A DNA stretch of 64,000 bases from an uncultured Latescibacterota bacterium (GTDB lineage Bacteria; Latescibacterota; UBA2968), in NCBI GenBank assembly GCA_951812755.1, contig OX638329.1:4906522-4970521 (forward strand), read 5' to 3'. Position numbers and translations under genes: made by a program. The notes below the pieces were generated by a model. The model was not told the origin of the DNA, ran no database searches, and saw only the letters and a program-made list of their open reading frames with translations. Below, in pieces: positions 34,616 through 43,024 of this stretch (its first letter is position 1; each line of letters begins with the position of its first letter).

Positions 34616-34654
34616 GAATTAAAAATTGAGAATTAAAATTAAGAATTGGGAGTG
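34616..34654. repeat. Heptamer-like tandem repeat (AATTAAA/AATTGAG)
   Basis: Degenerate AATT-words with about 7-bp spacing between the M16 and PhyH genes; same family as 12015-12040. Confidence 0.6.
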
Positions 34655-34703
34655 CGAATCAGGTGAAGTGTGACGTGTGGAACGGTTAATTCCAGCCGCC
34701 TTT

Positions 34704-35567
34704 TTACAGATTCTTCGCCATTGCAATCGCTTCGTGCTCGGGCAGATAGGGCACATCAGTGCGATCCCAACTGCGCCTGCCGGCGACACAGTGAATACCC
34801 ATCAGTTGCCGTTTTTGGGGCGTATCGGCCCAATTGACAATGCTTTGTGGCGGTGGACTCGCGATCCACTTTTTCACGAAAAAGGGCATATAGCCATAAA
34901 TAACGATGCGCCGATCCATCGCACTGGTATTGGCACATCCCGTATGCCAGCAGACCACATTCCACAGCACGGCATCGCCTGCATTGAGAGTCATCTTCTT
35001 CATATTGGGCATGGTTTCCAGGGCATCTCTCGAATATTCTTCTTTGGGCGGATAATCCGGATTTGTGTGTGTACCAGGTACCAGTGAAAAGCATCCCATG
35101 TTTTCGGTCTGATCGTCGATAAAATAAAAAACCTTAATCTTGAGCGTATATTGCGGATGTGTCCAGGGCGGCCAGTCTCTGTGCCAGGACGTATGGGCAG
35201 CCGTGCCTGCATGGTGATTGTGATAGAGCATTTCCATCGCCTGATAGTCCGGGCCGACGATATTCTCGACATAGGGAATAACACTGGGATTATTGGCCAG
35301 ATCGAGAATGGTCTCATCTGTGTCGAAATCCGGGCGAATAGTGTGCGCGTACGGCCCATTGCCATAGCCATTACGGAACTTGCCGAGCCGAAGCTCTTCT
35401 TCCCGCTCTGCGAGCATTTCCGACTCGCGGCGTTCAAAAGCCCGCCGCACCCGATCCAGACCAATGGGTTCAATAGCGTTTTTAATCACAATATATCCAT
35501 TGTCATCGTAAAAAGCGCGCTCCTCATCGGTGGGTGTCGAATATTGTATTGCATCGATCATTGCCAT
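34704..35567 (-). CDS. Phytanoyl-CoA dioxygenase (PhyH) family protein
   Basis: A 287-residue Fe(II)/2-oxoglutarate dioxygenase. FYDDNGYIVIKNAIEPIGLDRVRRAFE is the N-terminal block. The iron ligands are HRDW (HxD) and CWHTGC (distal His), with Arg in DRRIVIYGYMPF for 2-oxoglutarate. The ATG at 35567 was preferred over the much longer frame to 35939 because AGGAG lies before it and the extra segment overlaps the neighbouring M16 gene. It stands between two M16 peptidase genes on the same strand, with 37 and 102 base gaps. Substrate unknown. Confidence 0.92.
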   Translation of the reverse strand: MAMIDAIQYSTPTDEERAFYDDNGYIVIKNAIEPIGLDRVRRAFERRESEMLAEREEELRLGKFRNGYGNGPYAHTIRPDFDTDETILDLANNPSVIPYVENIVGPDYQAMEMLYHNHHAGTAAHTSWHRDWPPWTHPQYTLKIKVFYFIDDQTENMGCFSLVPGTHTNPDYPPKEEYSRDALETMPNMKKMTLNAGDAVLWNVVCWHTGCANTSAMDRRIVIYGYMPFFVKKWIASPPPQSIVNWADTPQKRQLMGIHCVAGRRSWDRTDVPYLPEHEAIAMAKNL

Positions 35568-35604
35568 AAATTGCTCCTGTGAGAACTGGGTGAACCTCTT
35601 ACCT

Positions 35605-36843
35605 CTAACGACCTGTCTCCAGCGGTCGAGGACCCAAAACCAGTAATGTACCAGGTCTTGGAGGAAAAGTTTCAATATATTGCGGAATTTGATCGAGGGT
35701 AACGGCATCAATGCCAGCGGCAATTTCGTCAATCGTTCGCACGCGGCCCTCGAGAAACAAGTCTTCGATGATACCGCCAGCGCGGCCCTCGGGCAAATCG
35801 CCAATGGTAAAAAGGCGGCCCTTGAGTACTGTCTTGGCCCGAATGAGTTCTTCAGTGGTGACATCGCGGCGCAATCGCGCAAGCTCCGACTGGCAAACAT
35901 CCAGGGTCTCCTGAGCGCGATCAGCAGTGGTACCTGCATAAACAGCCATCAGACCGCCGCCGCGGTATGCCTGATAAAAAGCCGACACACTATACGCCAG
36001 GCCGCGTTTTTCGCGGACCTCTGTAAATAATCGGCTCGATCCGCCGCCGGCAAGAATGGCAATGGCGAGTTGACCCGCGTAATAGAGGTCGTGACCTCTT
36101 GGAACACCACAAGAAAGCAGACAAATATGGGCTTGTTCCGATGGCTTTTCGTGATGTACACTGCGGTCGGCAACAGAAATGGGATGGACTCCCTCGCTGT
36201 CCGGTGATTCGCCTATCCACCCGCCAAAAACATCGCCAATAGTCTCGATCACAGTTTCCGCATCCAGACCGCCTGCAACCCCAATGAGCAAATGGGCCGG
36301 CCTACAATGTGCATCCCAATGGCGGCGAACGCCCGCAGGTGTAATAGCCGATACCGTATCGGGTTCGCCGAGGGGGATTCTGCCCATCGGTGAGCCAAGC
36401 CCCGCCTTATAGGTCATATACATGGCCTGTTGTATGGGGTTGTCCTCCATGCGTTTGAGTTCCTCAAGAGTGATGGTCTTGGCAATCTCGACCTGGTCAC
36501 TGGGAAAAGACGCACTGCGAAAAAGTTCGGCATAAAGTTCAAGTGCGGGTTTGAATTTGTCGGGCAGGACTTGCGCGAGAAAAGATGTATGTTCGACAGA
36601 GGTCGAAGAACTGCGCCTTATCCCAAGACCGTCAAAAGCATCAAATATAGCGCGTGCGTCATGCCTGGGCGTACCCTTAAAAAGAACATCTTCTGAAATG
36701 CGCGTAATGCCCAATCTGTCGTTGGGATCGTCTTTCGCACCAAAAATAAAACGAAATGAAACAACAAGCGATTGCGCGCCGGGCATGGGTTCGGCCACCA
36801 CGCGAATGCCGTTGTCGAGAGTATAAATTTGTGGCTCAGACAT
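35605..36843 (-). CDS. M16 family peptidase-like protein with destroyed zinc motif
   Basis: A 412-residue M16 homologue. At the position of the HxxEH motif the sequence reads RISED (Arg48, Glu51, Asp52), so both zinc histidines are lost while the fold and the C-terminal GGGSSRLFTEVREKRGLAYSVSAFY block remain. This is the pattern of the non-catalytic subunit of M16B heterodimers, where it supplies the Arg/Tyr pair that grips the substrate. The ATG at 36843 follows GAGG by seven bases; the longer frame adds only 15 residues. It is probably partner to the intact M16 gene at 33366, with a PhyH gene between them. Confidence 0.9.
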   Translation of the reverse strand: MSEPQIYTLDNGIRVVAEPMPGAQSLVVSFRFIFGAKDDPNDRLGITRISEDVLFKGTPRHDARAIFDAFDGLGIRRSSSTSVEHTSFLAQVLPDKFKPALELYAELFRSASFPSDQVEIAKTITLEELKRMEDNPIQQAMYMTYKAGLGSPMGRIPLGEPDTVSAITPAGVRRHWDAHCRPAHLLIGVAGGLDAETVIETIGDVFGGWIGESPDSEGVHPISVADRSVHHEKPSEQAHICLLSCGVPRGHDLYYAGQLAIAILAGGGSSRLFTEVREKRGLAYSVSAFYQAYRGGGLMAVYAGTTADRAQETLDVCQSELARLRRDVTTEELIRAKTVLKGRLFTIGDLPEGRAGGIIEDLFLEGRVRTIDEIAAGIDAVTLDQIPQYIETFPPRPGTLLVLGPRPLETGR

Positions 36844-37030
36844 TGTGGTCCTCACATAAAATTGTAGGAGCAGTGTCTCTGTGATCAATGCAAGGGCGAT
36901 ACTTCAGCGCTCGCCCAATTGGTTTTCATGTAATAACATGAGCATATATTGTCAATACATTATTGTGACATATGCGATCTTCAACGCGGTTCGGGCTTAT
37001 ATCTTTTTACTCGTCATCTTCTCGTAACTC

Positions 37031-37065
37031 TCCATCTGTGTCCATCCGTGTTTATCTGTGGTTGC
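37031..37065. repeat. Degenerate 10-bp tandem repeat
   Basis: Three units like CCATCTGTGT in the gap 36844-37098, which holds no gene. Similar units are at 22939-22978. Confidence 0.65.
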
Positions 37066-37098
37066 ATTTGTTTCTTTTTTCAGGAGGTCATCATCTTC

Positions 37099-38073
37099 AT
37101 GAACATCAAAGTCGAAAATTTGCGTGCGTTATGCCAGTCTATCCTGACTGAGCATGGACTCGACGCGGCTGACGCGCATATTGTGACAGATATTTTAATC
37201 GAAGCCGAATTGCGCGGGCGTCCAACACACGGGATGATCCGCTTGCCCGGCATTGCCGAGCGCGTATCTCAAAGTAATCAATCACCCATGGTCGTAGAAA
37301 AAGATGCGCTGGCTTATGCCCTCATCAATGGACGGGATAATCTGGGCTATCTGGTAGCACATCGGTGTGCGTGCGCCGCGATTGACAAAGCCAAACAGAG
37401 CGGGGTGGGCATTGTGGGCGCGCGCGACACGAGCCACAGTGGGATGCTGGGATATTACGCTTCAATGATTGCCGATGCGGGACTGATCGGACTGGTTATG
37501 TGCAACACAGGCCCGCGCATTGTCCCCTGGGGCGGGCAGCAGCCCGTGCTTGGAACAAATCCCATCGCGGCGGGATTTCCCGCAGCAGAAGGCCAGGTAC
37601 TGGTCGATTTTTCGTGTGCGGCGATTACCAATGGCGAAATATTGATGGCGATCAAAGACGGCAAAGAGATTCCCGCAGGACGCGCATTGGGGCCAGATGG
37701 CAAGCCGACAACTGATCCCGAGCAAGCGCGCGCAGGAGGGGCATTGCCCTTTGGCGAACACAAAGGATATGCTTTGAGTGTAATGATTCAACTTTTTTCA
37801 GGCGTATTGCTCAATGCTGCACCCGTGCCTGAAATGGGAAAAAATTACGGGATTTTTATGCTGGCTATCGATCCTGCAATTTTCTTGGGAATGAACATCT
37901 TTCAATTGGGCGTTGGCGAAGTCATCCACACCATTAAAAATTCAATGCCCGCAGAAGGCGTAACCGAAATTTTGATCCCGGGCGAGCGCGCCTTTAGAGA
38001 ACGCGCGATGCGGATACAGTCGGGGGTGGATATCGACGATGAATTAATAGAAGAACTCCAGCAATTAGCTTAG
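37099..38073 (+). CDS. Ldh family NAD(P)-dependent dehydrogenase
   Basis: A 324-residue member of the malate/L-lactate/ureidoglycolate dehydrogenase family, paralogue of the gene at 10948. AELRGRPTHGMIRLPG supplies the catalytic His; DTSHSGMLGYYASMIADAG, GTNPIAAGFPAAEGQVLVDFSCA and FGEHKGYALSVMIQL are conserved blocks. The ATG at 37099 lies 11 bases after AGGAGG, slightly long. The upstream 150 bases that an extended frame would add are repeat-rich and were excluded. It would reduce or oxidise a 2-keto/2-hydroxy acid. It stands alone before the lysine riboswitch. Confidence 0.9.
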   Translation: MNIKVENLRALCQSILTEHGLDAADAHIVTDILIEAELRGRPTHGMIRLPGIAERVSQSNQSPMVVEKDALAYALINGRDNLGYLVAHRCACAAIDKAKQSGVGIVGARDTSHSGMLGYYASMIADAGLIGLVMCNTGPRIVPWGGQQPVLGTNPIAAGFPAAEGQVLVDFSCAAITNGEILMAIKDGKEIPAGRALGPDGKPTTDPEQARAGGALPFGEHKGYALSVMIQLFSGVLLNAAPVPEMGKNYGIFMLAIDPAIFLGMNIFQLGVGEVIHTIKNSMPAEGVTEILIPGERAFRERAMRIQSGVDIDDELIEELQQLA

Positions 38074-38090
38074 AGATCCCCTCTTTACCC

Positions 38091-38119
38091 TTGACAGCCC
38101 GAATGGGGTTGGCTACCTT
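38091..38119 (+). promoter_or_regulatory. Promoter of the riboswitch-controlled dap operon
   Basis: TTGACA at 38091-38096, a 17-base spacer and TACCTT at 38114-38119. Transcription would begin near 38126, just before the riboswitch. Confidence 0.65.
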
Positions 38120-38128
38120 TCCGTTCCG

Positions 38129-38315
38129 CAAGGGTAGAGGCGCGAGCGATCATCAGTATGCGGCACAAGAGGCGAAACGGGATACTGTTCCACTGTGCCG
38201 ACCAAAAGGGATCGTTCGCCGAAGTCCTGACCTGTTTCGCCGCAGAGCAGGGCTGGTTCAGTGGATAATATCTGCTGAACTGTCACGGGAAAAGTTTCCG
38301 TGGAGTGCTCTCTTG
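38129..38315 (+). ncRNA. Lysine riboswitch (L box)
   Basis: Conserved L-box parts appear in order: GTAGAGGCGCGAG (38135-38147), AGTATGC, GACCAAAAGGGATCG then CGCCGAAGTCC (about 38197-38228), and the closing CTGTCACGGG...CGTGGAGTGCTCTCT (38278-38313). The outer GTAGAG and CTCTCT strands form P1. Lysine binding would stabilise it. It lies directly between a good promoter and a terminator hairpin in front of dapA, so a transcription-attenuation mechanism that turns the operon off at high lysine is expected. This also supports the identity of the next two genes. Confidence 0.93.
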
Positions 38316-38339
38316 TTCGCGAGATTTTCTGCTGTGCTT

Positions 38340-38379
38340 AGCGTCTGGCGATACCCTTGGAAAGCCGGCGCTTTTTTTT
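38340..38379 (+). terminator. Riboswitch-controlled terminator before dapA
   Basis: AGCGTCTGGC pairs with GCCGGCGCT (one bulge and a GU pair), followed by eight T, 28 bases before the dapA start. It should form when lysine is bound. Confidence 0.85.
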
Positions 38380-38406
38380 AGCAAAGTGCAGAAACTGGAG
38401 GTTTTT

Positions 38407-39435
38407 ATGTTAGAAGGATGTCATACAGCGTTAATCACACCCCTGACTGCTGACCAGGCCCTGGACCAGGACGGTCTGGAAAAACTGGTAGCATTTCAGA
38501 TTTCTGAAGGGATTGATGGCCTTTTGGCCTGCGGCACGACGGCTGAGAGTCCAACCCTGAGCAGTGATGAACAAAGTTTGATTACGCGCGTGGTGTGCAG
38601 CCAGGCCAGAGAGCAGTGCCGTGCCATTGGGGGGGCGGGCAGCAACTCGACAGCAAAAACCTTAAAAGCGGCCGAATACGCCGCGCAAGTGGGTGCGGAC
38701 TCCATCCTGCTCGTCGATCCCTATTACAACGGGCCGAGTTCTCTGGAAATCCGCAAAGAATACGTCGAACCCGTGGCCCGTGCATTTCCCGAATTGGACA
38801 TGATCCCCTACGTCATACCCGGTCGGTCCGGCACGAAATTGCTCCCGGAAGATCTCGGCGTCTTGTCTTCCGAATATAAAAATGTGAATACCGTAAAAGA
38901 AGCCACAGGCGATCTGGACAACATGGCGCGCACACGCGAATGTTGTGGCGATGCGTTTTCGATCATGTCTGGTGACGACGACAAAACTTATGACATGATG
39001 ACCATCGGCCAGATTGACGCCGCGGGCGTAATCAGTGTAATTTCCAATGTGGCACCCGGTCCTGTGACAAAAATGGTACACGCTCTCCAAAGCGGGAATA
39101 TGAACGAAGCGGACCGTCTGCACGCCGCATTAAAGCCCTTATTTGGGATGGTCGGCGTTGTGTCTGAAGAAAACACACCTTATGGTGTGACAGAAGTCAA
39201 GGCGCGCAATCCATTGCCGGTAAAAACCCTGATGAATATTTTGGGCATGCCAGCCGGGCCGTGCCGCCAGCCATTGGGAAAAATGAATCGCGCCGGACTG
39301 GACATCGTACTGGGCATTGCCCGCGAAGTACAGGTCAATAGCCCAGAGGTATTTGCACCCGTAGCGTCATTTTTTGGTACAGACATAGCGCAACGCCTGA
39401 ACGATGATTCTGCACTGGAAGGACTGGTGTATTGA
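38407..39435 (+). CDS. dapA: 4-hydroxy-tetrahydrodipicolinate synthase family protein (DapA)
   Basis: First enzyme of lysine/DAP synthesis: pyruvate plus aspartate semialdehyde to 4-hydroxy-tetrahydrodipicolinate. HTALITPLT opens the barrel; GTTAESPTLS is the binding-site block; the Schiff-base lysine is in NTVKEATGD near residue 164; PYVIPGRSGT matches the loop after the catalytic Tyr with an atypical VIP order. GGAGG stands before the ATG. At 342 residues it is some 50 longer than usual DapA, with a C-terminal extension. The family includes other aldolases, but the lysine riboswitch upstream and dapB downstream settle the role well. Confidence 0.9.
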   Translation: MLEGCHTALITPLTADQALDQDGLEKLVAFQISEGIDGLLACGTTAESPTLSSDEQSLITRVVCSQAREQCRAIGGAGSNSTAKTLKAAEYAAQVGADSILLVDPYYNGPSSLEIRKEYVEPVARAFPELDMIPYVIPGRSGTKLLPEDLGVLSSEYKNVNTVKEATGDLDNMARTRECCGDAFSIMSGDDDKTYDMMTIGQIDAAGVISVISNVAPGPVTKMVHALQSGNMNEADRLHAALKPLFGMVGVVSEENTPYGVTEVKARNPLPVKTLMNILGMPAGPCRQPLGKMNRAGLDIVLGIAREVQVNSPEVFAPVASFFGTDIAQRLNDDSALEGLVY

Positions 39436-39437
39436 TC

Positions 39438-39503
39438 AGTAGGTGCGGGTTGAACTGGCCTGAGAGACGGCCAGTTGTACCCCGTTCGAAACCCGCACCT
39501 ACT
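39438..39503. repeat. Nested long palindrome between dapA and dapB (copy 2 of GGCCAGTT family)
   Basis: An outer 14-bp perfect inverted pair, AGTAGGTGCGGGTT (39438-39451) and AACCCGCACCTACT (39490-39503), encloses an inner AACTGGCC/GGCCAGTT pair (39453-39476). It begins three bases after the dapA stop and ends 16 bases before dapB. No T run follows, so it looks like a dispersed repeat or mRNA-stabilising hairpin and not a terminator. Confidence 0.85.
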
Positions 39504-39519
39504 ATTTTGGGGAGCGATT

Positions 39520-40326
39520 ATGATTAAGGTGGGTATCTGTGGTATTGCCGGGCGGATGGGACAGCGAATTTCTCATCTGACCCTTGAAGCCGAAGAACTG
39601 GATTTGGGTGGTGGTGTCGAGTTTCCAGGTCATCCCGTAATTGGAAAAGACATTGGCGAAGTCATAGGCATTCCTCCCAAAGGCATATCTGTAGTGGATA
39701 CTGTCGAGGCGATGACGGACAATGTCGATGTGATCACGGCATTCACAGCGCCCCCCGACCCGACAGTTGTCGCAGCAGAAATAGCGGGACGCGCTGGTGT
39801 GCCGATGGTCATTGGCACAACGGGGTTGTCGCCTGATCAGGTAGAGACCATGACACATGCCCTCAAAAATGTCGCCTGTGTATTCGCGCCCAATTTCAGC
39901 GTAGGGGTAACAATATTAGTACAACTCGTAGAAGAAGCCGCGCGCATTCTTGGCGGCGATTACGATGCAGAAATTGTCGAAGCGCACCACCGGTTTAAAA
40001 CCGATGCGCCTTCGGGAACGGCGTATGCACTGGCCGAAGCCGCAGCAAGGGGATTGAATCGCAACTTGCAAGAAGTAGGTGTATATGGTCGCTATGGCGA
40101 TACGGGCGAGCGGACACGCGAAGAAATCGGCGTACACGCCATTCGCGCCGGCGATATTGTCGGCGAACACACAATCATGTTTGGGGGCATTGGAGAAACC
40201 ATCGAACTCGTCCATCGCGCTCAAAGTCGCGATACATTCGCCTCCGGCGTGATTCGGGCCATCCCCTTTGCCGCTGGAGCCACCCCGGGGATGTATGACA
40301 TGCGCGATGTACTGGGGTTGAAGTGA
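39520..40326 (+). CDS. dapB: 4-hydroxy-tetrahydrodipicolinate reductase
   Basis: Second step of the diaminopimelate pathway, NAD(P)H-dependent reduction. IKVGICGIAGRMGQRI is the nucleotide site; the substrate-binding block EAHHRFKTDAPSGTA contains the catalytic His and Lys; GVHAIRAGDIVGEHTIMFGG and the C-terminal DMRDVLGL are family-typical. A 268-residue length is normal. The ATG at 39520 has GGGGAG six bases before it. It follows dapA by 84 bases that hold a long palindrome, so it may be in the same riboswitch-controlled transcript. The product feeds both lysine and MurE (meso-DAP). Confidence 0.95.
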   Translation: MIKVGICGIAGRMGQRISHLTLEAEELDLGGGVEFPGHPVIGKDIGEVIGIPPKGISVVDTVEAMTDNVDVITAFTAPPDPTVVAAEIAGRAGVPMVIGTTGLSPDQVETMTHALKNVACVFAPNFSVGVTILVQLVEEAARILGGDYDAEIVEAHHRFKTDAPSGTAYALAEAAARGLNRNLQEVGVYGRYGDTGERTREEIGVHAIRAGDIVGEHTIMFGGIGETIELVHRAQSRDTFASGVIRAIPFAAGATPGMYDMRDVLGLK

Positions 40327-40412
40327 GAAGTGTGAAGTAGGAAGGTTGAAGGGTGATCTCGCATTTTTTCTGTGTTTATTTTTAATTCTTAATTCTTAAT
40401 TCCTAATTGATT
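40319..40412. repeat. Two heptamer tandem tracts between dapB and the transaldolase-like gene
   Basis: TGAAGTG/AGAAGTG-type units at 40319-40354 overlap the last codons of dapB, and TTAATTC-T units lie at 40381-40412. Both have 7-bp periods. Confidence 0.7.
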
Positions 40413-40429
40413 TATTGAGGAGGAAGTTC

Positions 40430-42337
40430 ATGAGTGTTGATGTGCATGCGGCATTTGATGCCAGACAAACCCTTGCTGTGGCAGATCGGATTTTGATTTC
40501 ACCACAAGCGGGGTCTTTGCAGAGCCGCGTAGATGAACTCTTAGACGCAATTACAAATAGCGGGGCCTCTGGCGACTTGATTTGCAAAACATTGGTTCAA
40601 CTGGGCATGAATTTTGTCGGACGCGATGCCGAGATTGTTGGATATGGCACTGAGGAAATAGACACTGCTCTCGACAGTGTGTTAGACGCGCTCGATAATC
40701 TGGAAGGCGATCACGCCACAGGTGTTGTAAATGGCTTTTTGGACGACATGAAATCCGTAAATCTGGCCGATAGTCTTTCGGGCTTATTGGCCGAGCGGAT
40801 TGAGTCAAACCTGGACGCTGGCAATCCCGCCCGGTCATTTCTGGAATTGCTCAAGACCAATATGCGCGGCGGTGTGTATTGGCAAATGATCGGCGAAAAT
40901 GTCTGTAAATTTGGCAATGATTTTGCGCGAGGTCTGGAGTACTTGCGACACTATGGCTTTTGTCAGGTCTCCACAAACCCGGTATTGGCTGCCAAAGCAT
41001 TTGACGAAGACTCCTCGCTGGACGATGAACTCAAAGCCGAGATCGCCAGACACGAAGAGTGGAAGGCCGATCCCGAAAAATATGCCGATGACATTGTAAT
41101 GGCTGCCACACTGATTGCGCTGTGGCCCAATCTTTCAATCTTTCGGCCCCTGGCAATGCACACGGGACTAAAAGACTACATGGTGAGTTTTCAACTCAAT
41201 CCCAATATCGCGGATCAGGCCGATGCCAGCATTGAAGATGCGCGCAACGCATATCGCATTGCCGATGATTATTTGAAAGGATATGACAAATTATTGGGCG
41301 TCAGTAATATAACCCTGGATCCCAATATCGTATTCAAGGTCGGCGGTGGACACGAAGCCGCACGAAAAATCACGACCGTACTCAACAGCGAAGGCATTGG
41401 TACAAATAACACTGTCGTTTACACAGTGGCACAGGAAGTGCAACTCGTCATCGATGCCTTTGAAGGCAAAGCCAGAGCGGCGCAGGCGGGTAAGCAAGTG
41501 GTGAGAACTTATGAAACAAATATGGGAGGGCGGTTTGTAAGCCATTTGCGCGAAGTAGAAGCCGAAAAACTATTCGGCGCATTATCAGAAGATCGCGCCA
41601 GTGAATTGCTCGCCGAACTCGCTTCAAATCTGGAAGTCGATATACCCGAAGGGACAGTGGCAGAACAAGCGACAGAAATATGTTCCTATGCCAACCTGAA
41701 ATCTCTGGATCATCCGGTAATTTTAAAAGCTGCCGAAGCCGCCGGTCAGTCTTCAGACGCAATTGTGCAACTCGAAGCCGATTTAAAAAAAGCGGGGACG
41801 GTCATTGCGCGGCGCGTACATTGGATTTTTTACGCGTCTGAAAATCGCCCCAAATGGGTTGCCTACTTGTCGAACACCTACGGTTTATCAGAAGATCAGG
41901 CACAGTGGATTTTGGCGTCAATGGATGTGTTGCCCGCGTCCAAGCGCGTTCCCGATGACACACTTCACGCACTGGGCGAAAACATGTGCCATACAGAATT
42001 TCCCAATCATCAACGCGCCGTTCAACTCGTCTCAGAAGAACCCGATTTTGACCTGGACGAACTCAGGGGATCAATCGGTCATGAATACGAACCCGGCGTG
42101 GCACAGCGACTTTATGAATTGCCCGATTTTCAGAAGGGCTACGATCTGACGCCCTCACTGAAGGATTTTCTCGAGAACGAGGTTCAAATTGATCTGAGCG
42201 GCTGGCAAACGCGGGGCATGGAACCCGGCGACTGGCCCGAATTTGGATCGGTTCAAAAAACCACCACCGAGTTTAAGACCGCGTATGACGCATTTTTGGT
42301 GCGGTGTGTTGACCTGGCCAAAGAAGTTGCTGGATAG
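40430..42337 (+). CDS. Transaldolase family-like protein, large (635 residues)
   Basis: The middle part resembles transaldolase: FCQVSTNPVLAAKAFDED looks like the ...TTNPSLI... block, DPNIVFKVGGGHEAARKI carries a candidate Schiff-base Lys near residue 303, and ILNSEGIGTNNTVVYTVAQEVQ-type bases follow the usual LN..GI..N.T block. Around this lie an N-terminal helical region of about 170 residues and a C-terminal region of about 250 residues that I do not recognise. At 635 residues it is about twice a normal transaldolase. GAGGAGG lies before the ATG. Its place after dapB could be chance. Catalysis is likely but unproven. Confidence 0.72.
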   Translation: MSVDVHAAFDARQTLAVADRILISPQAGSLQSRVDELLDAITNSGASGDLICKTLVQLGMNFVGRDAEIVGYGTEEIDTALDSVLDALDNLEGDHATGVVNGFLDDMKSVNLADSLSGLLAERIESNLDAGNPARSFLELLKTNMRGGVYWQMIGENVCKFGNDFARGLEYLRHYGFCQVSTNPVLAAKAFDEDSSLDDELKAEIARHEEWKADPEKYADDIVMAATLIALWPNLSIFRPLAMHTGLKDYMVSFQLNPNIADQADASIEDARNAYRIADDYLKGYDKLLGVSNITLDPNIVFKVGGGHEAARKITTVLNSEGIGTNNTVVYTVAQEVQLVIDAFEGKARAAQAGKQVVRTYETNMGGRFVSHLREVEAEKLFGALSEDRASELLAELASNLEVDIPEGTVAEQATEICSYANLKSLDHPVILKAAEAAGQSSDAIVQLEADLKKAGTVIARRVHWIFYASENRPKWVAYLSNTYGLSEDQAQWILASMDVLPASKRVPDDTLHALGENMCHTEFPNHQRAVQLVSEEPDFDLDELRGSIGHEYEPGVAQRLYELPDFQKGYDLTPSLKDFLENEVQIDLSGWQTRGMEPGDWPEFGSVQKTTTEFKTAYDAFLVRCVDLAKEVAG

Positions 42338-42354
42338 GCATAAGGCAGATAGCA

Positions 42355-42402
42355 GCGGGGATGAGACCATTTCCAGAATTCGTATTACTCATCCCCGCTT
42401 TT
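42355..42402. terminator. Hairpin between transaldolase-like and lipoprotein genes
   Basis: GCGGGGATGAG (42355-42365) and CTCATCCCCGC (42388-42398) pair perfectly over a 22-base loop, followed by TTTT on the plus strand. The last codons of the minus-strand lipoprotein gene lie in its right arm. Confidence 0.75.
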
Positions 42403-42954
42403 CATCTGTGCGTCTAAAATAGCACCTATTCCTTCCCGATTTGCGACGCGTACAAAATACGATTCTTCGTGCCCTTCTGCCGAAAGCACCATCACATCCC
42501 GTATATTTTCGCCGCTCTCATCCCTCTGTTGCTCCAATCGCCACATCATCACATATTCTGTTCCAGGGTCGCGTTGCCAGGGCACCAGGGGATCTACATC
42601 GACCAGCTTTCGAGGCTCTGCGCCACTAAAGTCCGCGCCTGTAGCAGTATGCACGGTAAACTTAATTTGTCCATTGTGCGTATCGTAAACCACCTGCCCT
42701 TTTTCCGCAAAATTTCGTTGGATATGAGGCTCCATCACCGTCAGTGAATACGTACTGTCGCTGAGCACGAGAATTGTAATTTCTCGCTCCAGATCATCTT
42801 CTCCACGTATCCCGGTCTCGCTCCCTGCATACATAAACCAGGCGCCCATTGGCGTGTCCAATTTTTGTCGCGTCCCAATCTGCTCTTTCTGCTGCTGCTC
42901 TTCAGCGCATCCAGCGATCAGACACAATAATATCACACCCAATACCTGTTTCAT
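42385..42954 (-). CDS. Small lipoprotein, unknown function
   Basis: A 189-residue protein with a signal peptide and lipobox (LCLIAGC, Cys16), so it is lipid-anchored. The body contains predicted beta strands (MGAWFMYAG, EREITILVLSDSTYSLTVME, TGADFSGAEPRKLVDVDP) without a family match I can name. GGAGG lies five bases before the ATG at 42954; a longer frame runs into the dnaJ gene and is not supported. It lies 70 bases after dnaJ on the same strand but a hairpin separates them. Confidence 0.8.
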   Translation of the reverse strand: MKQVLGVILLCLIAGCAEEQQQKEQIGTRQKLDTPMGAWFMYAGSETGIRGEDDLEREITILVLSDSTYSLTVMEPHIQRNFAEKGQVVYDTHNGQIKFTVHTATGADFSGAEPRKLVDVDPLVPWQRDPGTEYVMMWRLEQQRDESGENIRDVMVLSAEGHEESYFVRVANREGIGAILDAQMKSGDE

Positions 42955-42969
42955 GAACCCTCCATATAT

Positions 42970-43000
42970 AAAAGCGGCCCAAACAAAAATTTGGACCGCT
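42970..43000 (-). terminator. Terminator after dnaJ
   Basis: On the minus strand AGCGG and CCGCT with flanking CCAAA/TTTGG pairs form a stem, followed by TTTTATATAT. Confidence 0.75.
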
Positions 43001-43024
43001 CGCCTGTTTTCCGTGTAATGTACA

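Noticed and set aside
34704-35939. Extended 411-codon version of the PhyH gene
   Set aside because: The first 124 codons overlap the M16-like gene and have no PhyH match; the ATG at 35567 with AGGAG fits.
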